Positions 1 through 5,112 of a stretch of 5,112 nt of DNA are shown here, piece after piece; positions within the stretch are counted from its first letter, which is position 1; each line of letters starts with the position of its first letter. Below the pieces are notes generated by a model that had not been told where the DNA came from, made no database searches, and saw only the letters and a list, made by a program, of their open reading frames with translations. The stretch lies in contig JAICQC010000348.1 of NCBI GenBank assembly GCA_025938055.1, forward strand, positions 1 through 5,112, given 5' to 3'. The DNA comes from Anaerolineales bacterium. GTDB lineage: Bacteria; Chloroflexota; Anaerolineae; Anaerolineales; Villigracilaceae. A program made the translations under genes and the position numbers.

Positions 1-627
1 GAGATCAACCGCGCCTCACCCAAGACTCAGTCCGCGCTGCTGGAGGCGATGCAGGAAAGCCAGGTGACCATTGAAGGCGAGACGCTGCCCCTGCCCACGC
101 CCTTCCTGGTGCTCGCCACGCAAAACCCGATTGAATATGAAGGCACGTTTCCTCTGCCAGAAGCACAGCTCGATCGCTTCATGTTGAAGCTGGCTGTCGG
201 GTATCCCAGCATGGAAGAGGAAAAACTGATCCTGCGGCGCCGCCGAGAACGCAAACAGGATGAGGTTGTCCTGCGCGAGATCACCCAGGCGAACCAGGTG
301 CTCGAGATGCGCGAAGCGGTAGAAAACGTGCATGTGAACGCCGACCTCGAAAATTATATTGCGTCGCTCGTTCATGCGACGCGCGTCGACCGCCGCGTGT
401 CTGTGGGTGCAAGCCCGCGCGGCTCGCTGGCGTTCCTCAAGATTGCTCGCGCCAATGCCGCGATCGAAAAGCGCGATTTCATCACGCCCGATGACATCAA
501 GCGCTACGCGGTGCCCGTGCTCGGTCATCGCGTCATCCTCCAGCCTGAATACTGGATGTCACGCCAGGTCACCGATGACGTGATCCGCGACACACTCGAA
601 AAGACGCCTGTGCCTGTAGTGAAGTAA
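1..627 (+). CDS. MoxR-family AAA+ ATPase (5' end cut off by window edge)
   Basis: The reading frame is open from base 1 to the TAA at 625-627 and gives 208 residues, about two thirds of a usual MoxR protein of 310-330 residues. The Walker A region lies outside the window, and the fragment starts inside Walker B ([19 protein letters not shown], residues 1-19). Sensor 1 follows as [11 protein letters not shown] (39-49), then the LPEAQLDRF arginine-finger segment (52-60). The C-terminal lid carries the sensor-2 motif GASPRG (136-141) and a typical end, [17 protein letters not shown]. These are diagnostic for the family. MoxR ATPases are cytoplasmic, hexameric and chaperone-like, and are thought to remodel or activate vWA or DUF58 partners. 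The DUF58 gene 42 bases downstream fits this and suggests one transcript. All motifs in view are intact. The exact cellular target is unknown, so I give no symbol. Confidence 0.96.
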   Translation, partial: EINRASPKTQSALLEAMQESQVTIEGETLPLPTPFLVLATQNPIEYEGTFPLPEAQLDRFMLKLAVGYPSMEEEKLILRRRRERKQDEVVLREITQANQVLEMREAVENVHVNADLENYIASLVHATRVDRRVSVGASPRGSLAFLKIARANAAIEKRDFITPDDIKRYAVPVLGHRVILQPEYWMSRQVTDDVIRDTLEKTPVPVVK

Positions 628-669
628 CTCGCGCTGAGCGAAACGGCACTTCGACTGCACGAAAAACTT

Positions 670-1950
670 ATGTCCCGTTCACTCCTGCTTGGCATTCTCT
701 CATACGCTCTTCTCCTTGCCGGCATTGGCACCGTGCATGGCGAGTTCATCGCGCTGGCACTGCCACTCGTCGCGTATTTGCTGGTGGGATATTTGCAGAC
801 GCCTGAGAAACTCAAGCTGGAAGCCACGCGGCATCTAAGCGCCGAACGCATATCACCCAACTCGGATGTGGATGTGACGGTGACCGTTATCAATCGCGGC
901 TCCAGCCTGGAAGAGGTTCTGCTCGAGGATATTTTGCCTGAGGGCTTGACCGTCCGCTCGGGATTCAGCCGGCACCTGTTGAGGCTTGCGAAGGGGGAGT
1001 CTTACACCTTTGCGTACACCGTTTCAGGTCCGCGCGGGGGATATGTGTTCACTGCCATCGAGGCAGGAATCAACGATCATTTAGCGGTCAGCAGCGCAAG
1101 GGTCCGCGTGGAGGCGAAGGGACGGTTGTTCGTTCTCCCACCGGTGACGCGCATCCGCCAGGTATCGATCCGCCCGCGCCGTACGCGCGTCTATGCCGGG
1201 ACCATTCCCGCACGGGCAGGCGGCGCCGGAACAGATTTCTTCGGCGTACGCGAATATCAGCCGGGCGATCCGCCCAGTGCCATCAACTGGCGCGCGAGCG
1301 CGCGCTATGTGGACAAAGTCTTTGCCAATGAATTCCAGCAGGAGCGCGTGGCGGATGTAGGCATCGTGCTCGATGGCCGCCTGCGGACGAACGAATTCGC
1401 GCGCGGTCATTCGCTGTTCGAATACTCGGTTCAAGCCGCAGCGTCCATTGCGGACGCGTTATTGAATCAGGGAAACCGTGTGGGGCTTTTGCTGTATGCC
1501 TCCTACCTGCGCTGGACGTTCCCGGGGTATGGGAAGGTCCAGCGTGAACGGATCTTGCACGCGCTTGCCAATGCAAAGACCGGCGAGAGCCAGGTGTTTG
1601 CAGACCTTGAACATCTGCCATCCCGGTTGTTTCCGCCTGAGTCGCAGATCGTGCTGATCTCGCCGCTGTCTGAAGAGGACCTGATGCCGCTGATCCAGCT
1701 GCGCGCGCAGGGCTATGAAGTGATGGTAATCAGCCCGAACCCGGTCAAATTTGAATTATCGTATTTGACAAAGAACGAAACGGTTCAACTGGCTGGACGG
1801 GTGGTCCACATGGAGCGAACATTGCTGCTGCAAAAAATGGGGCGCGCCGGCATCCACATGCTGGACTGGGATGTAACCGAACCCTTCGATCTGTTCGTGA
1901 AGCGCCGGCTGGGGAGGTCGCCATTCTGGCTGCGCGCGGGCGGGAAATAA
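670..1950 (+). CDS. DUF58 domain protein, membrane-anchored partner of the MoxR ATPase
   Basis: This 426-residue protein has the usual DUF58 layout. Two hydrophobic helices at about residues 5-22 and 25-42 form a membrane hairpin. A beta-rich region follows (about 58-145), with a DUF11/CARDB-like look in VTVTVINRGSS and EDILPEGLTVRSG. The DUF58 core starts near GAGTDFFGVREYQPGDPPSA (185-204) and continues with INWRASAR (205-212). The rest resembles a vWA fold. The first strand of that fold ends in GIVLDGRLR (231-239), where a classical DxSxS metal site would lie; D235 is kept but the serines are not. The ATG at 670 is the only sensible start, as it precedes the membrane hairpin, yet no clear Shine-Dalgarno sequence precedes it. 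From position and family knowledge I infer that it works with the upstream MoxR ATPase at the membrane. The substrate is unknown. Confidence 0.93.
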   Translation: MSRSLLLGILSYALLLAGIGTVHGEFIALALPLVAYLLVGYLQTPEKLKLEATRHLSAERISPNSDVDVTVTVINRGSSLEEVLLEDILPEGLTVRSGFSRHLLRLAKGESYTFAYTVSGPRGGYVFTAIEAGINDHLAVSSARVRVEAKGRLFVLPPVTRIRQVSIRPRRTRVYAGTIPARAGGAGTDFFGVREYQPGDPPSAINWRASARYVDKVFANEFQQERVADVGIVLDGRLRTNEFARGHSLFEYSVQAAASIADALLNQGNRVGLLLYASYLRWTFPGYGKVQRERILHALANAKTGESQVFADLEHLPSRLFPPESQIVLISPLSEEDLMPLIQLRAQGYEVMVISPNPVKFELSYLTKNETVQLAGRVVHMERTLLLQKMGRAGIHMLDWDVTEPFDLFVKRRLGRSPFWLRAGGK

Positions 1951-1959
1951 AATAAAGCA

Positions 1960-2003
1960 TGCTCAAGCCGCCGTCCCCGGTGGCGAGGACGCCGCCTAGA
2001 GCA
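1960..2003. repeat. Imperfect inverted repeat / long hairpin between genes
   Basis: The 61-base gap between the DUF58 gene and the next gene is almost filled by one hairpin. The left arm (1960-1976) pairs with the right arm (1987-2003) at 14 of 17 positions, around a 10-base loop (1977-1986). The inner five pairs are CGTCC with GGACG. The mismatches are two C-C and one A-A. No T run follows, so it is not a standard rho-independent terminator, and the next start codon is only 9 bases away. It could be an RNA processing or attenuation structure, or a copy of a dispersed palindromic repeat. The sequence alone cannot decide. Confidence 0.6.
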
Positions 2004-2011
2004 AACTAATT

Positions 2012-2506
2012 ATGACCATTATCGCGTTGATATTAAGTATTCTTCTCGGAATCGCCTCGCTTGCCATCGGATATTCGCAGGCGGGAGAATCAGGTTATTC
2101 ACTCTGGTTTTTCCTGCTGGGCGCGATCTGGCTCATCACGCATTTTCGGAAGTGGTACTGGTTTTCGTCCGTTGCTCTGCTGCTGATCGTGTTTGCCGCA
2201 TCGTACGGCGTGTGGCGCGAATTCCCCACAATCTGGATGCTGCTTGGCGCGCTCGGCGGCTTGCTGGGCTGGGACCTCGCTGACTTCGCGCGACGTTTGA
2301 GTTACGCCTCTCCAATGGACGACACCCGCAGCATGGAGCGCATCCACCTGGAGCGTGCAGGCATCGTCGCGGCGCTCGGATTTGGGCTGGCGATCCTCAG
2401 CGTCGTGATTCGGATCGAGCGCCTGGCGTTCGAGGTCGCGGTGGGCTTGGTGCTGCTGGCAGCCCTGGGATTGACACGATTGGTGATCGGGTTGAGGAAG
2501 TATTAA
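2012..2506 (+). CDS. Small six-helix membrane protein of unknown function
   Basis: I do not recognise this 164-residue protein. It is very hydrophobic, with six likely membrane helices at about residues 2-21, 29-44, 49-68, 72-91, 116-133 and 138-161. The only long polar stretch is 92-115, between helices 4 and 5 (RRLSYASPMDDTRSMER and on), which probably faces the cytoplasm because it is rich in arginine. WDLADFARR at the end of helix 4 is the most distinctive segment. It lies 61 bases after the DUF58 gene on the same strand, so it may be the last gene of the MoxR/DUF58 operon, and a membrane role beside DUF58 is inference only. No Shine-Dalgarno sequence precedes the ATG, as for the DUF58 gene. 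Its stop is 8 bases from the stop of the convergent next gene. Confidence 0.8.
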   Translation: MTIIALILSILLGIASLAIGYSQAGESGYSLWFFLLGAIWLITHFRKWYWFSSVALLLIVFAASYGVWREFPTIWMLLGALGGLLGWDLADFARRLSYASPMDDTRSMERIHLERAGIVAALGFGLAILSVVIRIERLAFEVAVGLVLLAALGLTRLVIGLRKY

Positions 2507-2514
2507 CGATTGGT

Positions 2515-2940
2515 TCAAACTGCCCGGCGGCGTTCGTGTAAATAGGCAGTAAAAAGAGAAAGCCCTGCTCCTGCAAGAATCCCAACGATCACCATGATCA
2601 GAATAAGAATAATCGCTCTCGCCCTCTCATCAGGCTCTATGGGCCCCAGGAAAGACGCGACCCCGCCAAATAATATTCCCTGTAAGAATCCAAACAACGC
2701 ACCTGCGAGTGCGGCTTCAGTCAACCGCCGTGATGATGAAGAACTTCTGGAACGTGCTACACAAATATTTCCCACACGCAATGCCATTAGCCACGCCATC
2801 GGTGTGACACAAACGACGCCGGGATAGCCAGCCAACGATACCAAAAGTACCATTCCGAGCCACGGCACGAACTGCCGGATGGGAATTTCGAAAAGTACGC
2901 GCCGATCAAGAGGTTGGGTGATAGGAGATGGAGTGGTCAT
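2515..2940 (-). CDS. Small membrane protein of unknown function
   Basis: I do not recognise this 141-residue protein. Hydrophobic segments lie at about residues 25-40, 41-58 (the first two may form one hairpin), 76-98 and 109-132. Between the second and third lies a serine/arginine-rich loop, ARSRSSSSSRR (62-72). The protein ends in a basic tail, HERRRAV. Glycine-rich helices such as GALFGFLQGILFGGVASF (80-97) suggest close helix packing. The coding direction is supported by the membrane pattern, a GGAGA site 12 bases before the ATG and a possible promoter further upstream. It is the last gene of the minus-strand cluster and converges on the plus-strand membrane protein gene without overlap. 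An 8-base gap leaves no room for a separate terminator. The overlapping plus-strand frame at 2594-2827 shows no domain-like pattern. Function cannot be inferred. Confidence 0.72.
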   Translation of the reverse strand: MTTPSPITQPLDRRVLFEIPIRQFVPWLGMVLLVSLAGYPGVVCVTPMAWLMALRVGNICVARSRSSSSSRRLTEAALAGALFGFLQGILFGGVASFLGPIEPDERARAIILILIMVIVGILAGAGLSLFTAYLHERRRAV

Positions 2941-2952
2941 AGGTGTTCAAGG

Positions 2953-2957
2953 TCTCC
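2953..2957 (-). promoter_or_regulatory. Ribosome binding site (GGAGA) of the small membrane protein gene
   Basis: On the minus strand GGAGA lies 12 bases before the ATG at 2940-2938. The spacing is longer than ideal, but it is the only purine-rich site nearby and supports this start. Confidence 0.45.
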
Positions 2958-2967
2958 AATGTAGGGT

Positions 2968-2997
2968 TAAAAAGTTCACGCATAGGGAACCTGTCAA
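2968..2997 (-). promoter_or_regulatory. Possible sigma-70 type promoter for the small membrane protein gene
   Basis: On the minus strand a perfect TTGACA (2997-2992) is followed after 18 bases by TTTTTA (2973-2968), a poor -10 match in an AT-rich spot. It lies in the 61-base gap between the nucleotidyltransferase stop and the small membrane protein start, about 28 bases before the ATG. It would give that gene its own transcript. The weak -10 box keeps confidence low. Confidence 0.3.
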
Positions 2998-3001
2998 TCG
3001 T

Positions 3002-3760
3002 CTAATCACATAGTTCATGAATTGCTTTCGTAATTGCTCCATTGACTTCAAAATGCGTTTCCAGAAAAGCCAGTACTGCCAGCGCGGACTCGCGATTCTT
3101 ATCGTAGCCTTGCATCCAGGTGCTGATAGTCGGTACAAGGTTTGGAAAGCGTCGTTCAAACCGTCGCTCGTTGACAAACGGATCGCGGTGGGTCTGCTTT
3201 GCTGTTTCAACATAATCAACCAATTCCAACACCCGGTCCACAGCATAGCCCTGAATAAAGCGTGTCGCAGAAAGTTTCTCGCCGCGCCTGTCGCGGTTTA
3301 ATCCCACAAAGAGATTGGTCAATGCTTCGCCCAACAGCCAGTCCTTGCTGCGTTTGGAGTGCGGTGCAGGTATGGAAAGCGGAAGACCCACGGTATTGGG
3401 AACATCTGCCCGCTTCCAGACAACCCGACCTGGAGCAAATGGGATAGTTTTCAATTCATCCAGCTCGAACACTGCGAACTCGCAGAAAATCCCATCCTGG
3501 AATAGAAGCTTGTAACCGTCATCTGTATTGAGAAATCTGTATGTGATTGGATTAATGTCGCTGAGCCATTGAAGAGAATCCAGATACGCCCGTTTGTTTC
3601 CCGGCTCGACGATGACAAAGAAATCCAGGTCAGAGTACTCGTCGAGCCTGTCGAGTTCCAAGCCAACCGAGCCCAGCCCGATGAGAGCGAGGGCGTGTCC
3701 ACTTTGTTTAAGGGAATGCCCAATTTCCTCGAGGCGATGCAGCAGGTCTTCAGGTTTCAT
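3002..3760 (-). CDS. Pol-beta-fold nucleotidyltransferase, resembling Lnu(F)/ANT-type enzymes
   Basis: This 252-residue protein has the nucleotidyltransferase signature near its N-terminus: GLGSVGLELDRLDEYSDLDF (residues 28-47). It holds the GS pair (30-31) and the two metal-binding aspartates D44 and D46. E94 in FCEFAVFEL is a plausible third carboxylate on the next strand. The rest (about 100-252) looks mostly helical, including LGEALTNLFVGLNRDRRGEK and an RFIQGYAVDRVLELVDYVE segment, as in substrate-binding C-domains of antibiotic nucleotidyltransferases. The layout and length (about 250-275 residues) recall lincosamide nucleotidyltransferases of the Lnu(B)/Lnu(F) type. This is remembered family resemblance, not an alignment. 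It may instead act on another small molecule or protein. The ATG follows the GNAT stop by 22 bases, so the two are probably co-transcribed. No strong Shine-Dalgarno site is seen; AAGAG lies about 10 bases upstream of the ATG. Confidence 0.88.
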   Translation of the reverse strand: MKPEDLLHRLEEIGHSLKQSGHALALIGLGSVGLELDRLDEYSDLDFFVIVEPGNKRAYLDSLQWLSDINPITYRFLNTDDGYKLLFQDGIFCEFAVFELDELKTIPFAPGRVVWKRADVPNTVGLPLSIPAPHSKRSKDWLLGEALTNLFVGLNRDRRGEKLSATRFIQGYAVDRVLELVDYVETAKQTHRDPFVNERRFERRFPNLVPTISTWMQGYDKNRESALAVLAFLETHFEVNGAITKAIHELCD

Positions 3761-3782
3761 GGTTTATCAACTCTTGATGCAG

Positions 3783-4316
3783 TTAGAAATATTTTTCCAT
3801 CCGGATATCCTGCCACATCTTGTCCTGCCAGTAGGTAAAGTCCGGAATGCGGCCAATCTCTTTGTAGCCCGCCTTTTGATAGAGTTTAAAGGCATTTGTG
3901 TTGAATTCGAACACGCCTAATTCGATTCGTTTTATACCTCGTTTCCTGATCTCATCCTCGAGATATTGAATGGCTTGATAACCAATCCCTTTACCTCGGG
4001 CGATTTCTTCGCCAATGATGATGCCTATCCAGGCTGTTCCTGTCTCCTTCTTGTATAAATGCCTTGGATCTATCTGGTAATCCATTTCGCCGATCAACTG
4101 GTCTCCCAGGTAGATCAGGAACGTGTGATTATGCTCGAGCCGCTGTGTCAGGTCCTCAAACGTCAGGGCATCCCTCATTTCTAATGTGTTTTTATCCCTG
4201 TTGGGGCGAATCAAAGGAATGAGTGCAGGGTCATTTTCCCATTTGTTGAGATATTCAAGAATGTTGGCGTCAGGTACAGTTAGCTTTTTGAATTTAATAT
4301 CCGTAGCGGTTCGCAT
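3783..4316 (-). CDS. GNAT-family N-acetyltransferase (RimJ/RimL-like)
   Basis: This 177-residue protein has the full GNAT pattern. An acceptor-side N-terminal half includes FLIYLGDQLIGEMDYQID (66-83). Motif A, IIIGEEIARGKGIGYQAIQY (99-118), contains the RGKGIG loop (107-112) that binds the acetyl-CoA pyrophosphate. Motif B is LGVFEFNTNAFKLYQKAGY (133-151), with the usual asparagines and Y146 in the general-acid position. It is expected to move an acetyl group from acetyl-CoA to an amine in the cytoplasm. The acceptor could be a protein N-terminus, a small metabolite or an aminoglycoside and cannot be told. The gene starts 5 bases after the PHP stop with an AAGG site, so translation is probably coupled. 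Its base composition is clearly poorer in GC (42-52% in counted lines) than the PHP gene (65-67%), a sign of separate origin. Confidence 0.92.
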   Translation of the reverse strand: MRTATDIKFKKLTVPDANILEYLNKWENDPALIPLIRPNRDKNTLEMRDALTFEDLTQRLEHNHTFLIYLGDQLIGEMDYQIDPRHLYKKETGTAWIGIIIGEEIARGKGIGYQAIQYLEDEIRKRGIKRIELGVFEFNTNAFKLYQKAGYKEIGRIPDFTYWQDKMWQDIRMEKYF

Positions 4317-4321
4317 TTCTT

Positions 4322-5112
4322 TTACCTTATATAAATCGGATTGCTAAAAATCCAGCCGCGTTTGCGGCCCAGATAACTGCGCCAGACCTCCACGCGATAG
4401 GCGCCCGGCTCAGTGGCGCTGAAGGCACAGGCTTGCGAATCTTTCCAGGCGCCGACCATTTTCCCGTCCTGGAGCAGGCGGATTTCTGCGGGCTCGGGCA
4501 GGTGAGCCTGGAGCGTCACGCCGCGTTTGGCAGAGATCTCGTCGCCCATGACGGCGGACTGCTCAAGCCCCTTTGCCTTGAAGATAAAGCCGCGCGTCGA
4601 GGCGGGCAGGTCGTAGCCCACAAAGCAGTGCCCGGCAGCAAGAGCCTCGTAGATCATCTTCTTGTCAGTGGGCACATCACCGGTCAGCGGTTCAGGGATT
4701 AACACATGCGTGTTGACCGCGCGGAAGTGAAACTGGTAAGGGAAGATCACCCGGTGGAGAGGTCCCAGGTGCATGTTCAGTGCATGCGCGTCCGAGCCGC
4801 CGATAACGACCACGCGCTGTCCCTCTGCCAGGAGATCATCCCAGCGCTGCAACGTTTCCCGGATGGGACCATACCCGATGAACTGCGGGAAGAACGCATA
4901 GAACGCGCCGTGCAGTTTCGTCGGGATAACGGTCTTAAGCTCGCTAAGACCGTTCCACAGCTCTATGCCCGTGTAGCCGTGCGCATCCCAGGCTTCCCAC
5001 GAGATATCGGTCTCATTGAAGGCGGGCGCTGCAGGATCGCGCGGGTGAGCGATAAAAGATAAGCCGCCTGCTTCGGCGACTCCGTTGATGAGCGTTTGCG
5101 GGTCATCTGCCA
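4322..5112 (-). CDS. PHP-domain metallohydrolase, CehA/McbA-like (5' end cut off by window edge)
   Basis: The minus-strand frame is open from the right edge to the TAA at 4324-4322, giving 262 complete codons. The internal TTG at 4852-4850 is not the start, because the 86 residues before it are clearly part of the domain. They include GLSFIAHPRDP (16-26, metal-binding histidine 22), EAWDAHGYTGIELWNGLSE (39-57, E50) and ETLQRWDDLLAEG. GGSDAHAL (104-111) supplies D107 and H109. The first metal motif (HxH) must lie outside the window. After about residue 170 a beta-rich C-terminal part follows (GVTLQAHLPEPAEIRLLQDG, later GAYRVEVWRSYLGRKRGWIF), typical of CehA/McbA-like members. These proteins are predicted metal-dependent hydrolases of phosphoesters or carbamate-type esters; the substrate is unknown. 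A signal peptide cannot be judged. It is the first visible gene of the leftward cluster. Confidence 0.92.
   Translation of the reverse strand, partial: ADDPQTLINGVAEAGGLSFIAHPRDPAAPAFNETDISWEAWDAHGYTGIELWNGLSELKTVIPTKLHGAFYAFFPQFIGYGPIRETLQRWDDLLAEGQRVVVIGGSDAHALNMHLGPLHRVIFPYQFHFRAVNTHVLIPEPLTGDVPTDKKMIYEALAAGHCFVGYDLPASTRGFIFKAKGLEQSAVMGDEISAKRGVTLQAHLPEPAEIRLLQDGKMVGAWKDSQACAFSATEPGAYRVEVWRSYLGRKRGWIFSNPIYIR
4325..4328 (-). promoter_or_regulatory. Ribosome binding site (AAGG) of the GNAT gene, within the PHP gene end
   Basis: On the minus strand AAGG ends 8 bases before the GNAT ATG and lies in the last sense codons of the PHP gene, just before its TAA. This supports the chosen start and translational coupling of the two genes. 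Confidence 0.55.
4928..4954. repeat. Perfect 10-bp inverted repeat inside the PHP gene
   Basis: AACGGTCTTA (4928-4937) and TAAGACCGTT (4945-4954) are exact reverse complements around a 7-base loop. The hairpin lies in the coding region for the LSELKTV stretch, just after the ELWNG motif, and keeps the frame. No T run follows on either strand, so it is not a terminator. Its role, if any, is unknown. Confidence 0.7.

Noticed and set aside
16..528. Long minus-strand frame opposite the MoxR gene
   Set aside because: It is the mirror of a high-GC coding region; its product has no domain-like pattern, while the plus strand carries all MoxR motifs.
2099..2518. Minus-strand frame of 139 residues opposite the six-helix protein gene
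   Set aside because: Its product is glutamine/histidine-rich with no fold signal; the plus frame shows a clear pattern of membrane helices.
2978..2994. Small operator-like dyad around GTTC and GAAC in the gap before the small membrane protein gene
   Set aside because: Only four base pairs match (2974-2977 with 2987-2990), which is expected by chance.
2947..3246. Minus-strand frame of 99 residues that spans the gap at 2941-3001
   Set aside because: It overlaps most of the nucleotidyltransferase C-terminal part in another frame, has no domain pattern and no ribosome binding site that I can see.
3569..3920. Plus-strand frames across the nucleotidyltransferase/GNAT junction
   Set aside because: They lie opposite two enzymes with complete motifs and encode cysteine/serine-rich sequences typical of antisense shadows.
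4322..4852. PHP gene as a short 176-residue protein starting at TTG 4852
   Set aside because: The same frame continues upstream to the window edge without a stop and encodes conserved PHP motifs (AHP, ELWNG), so the gene is longer and partial.
4928..4954. Terminator at the perfect inverted repeat
   Set aside because: It lies well inside the PHP coding region and no T run follows on either strand.

Overview
The window looks like a contig fragment from a free-living bacterium of mid-to-high GC. The best guess is a member of Chloroflexota (Anaerolineae). This rests on the mix of a MoxR/DUF58 pair without Shine-Dalgarno sites, a CehA/McbA-type PHP hydrolase and small unnamed membrane proteins. 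It is inference only, because there is no rRNA or other strict marker here. Six protein genes cover almost everything, and no stretch longer than about 60 bases lies outside a gene. I see no tRNA, rRNA, CRISPR array, transposase or phage gene.

Left half (1-2506, plus strand): the C-terminal two thirds of a MoxR-type AAA+ ATPase enters from the left edge. It is followed after 42 bases by a complete DUF58 protein with an N-terminal membrane hairpin. After 61 bases that hold a long imperfect hairpin comes a small six-helix membrane protein that I cannot name. MoxR plus DUF58 is a widely conserved pair, thought to act as a chaperone-like ATPase working with a membrane-anchored vWA-like partner. 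The third gene may be an accessory membrane component.

Right half (2515-5112, minus strand): transcription runs leftward from the right edge. The order is a CehA/McbA-type PHP metallohydrolase (its start lies beyond the window), a GNAT N-acetyltransferase 5 bases downstream, a Pol-beta-fold nucleotidyltransferase 22 bases further, and, after a 61-base gap with a possible promoter, a small helical membrane protein. The last gene converges with the plus-strand cluster, with only 8 bases between their stop codons.

Base composition changes sharply along the minus-strand cluster. Lines counted by hand in the PHP gene are about 65-67% GC, those in the GNAT gene are mostly about 42-52%, and the nucleotidyltransferase and small membrane protein genes are in between. 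This suggests that the GNAT/nucleotidyltransferase pair was inserted behind the PHP gene. Both enzymes belong to folds that can modify small molecules, including antibiotics, but nothing here proves a resistance role. I found no clearly new biological system. The most interesting points are this enzyme pair, the intergenic hairpin at 1960-2003, the DUF58 protein with an altered metal-site motif, and a perfect 10-bp inverted repeat inside the PHP gene.
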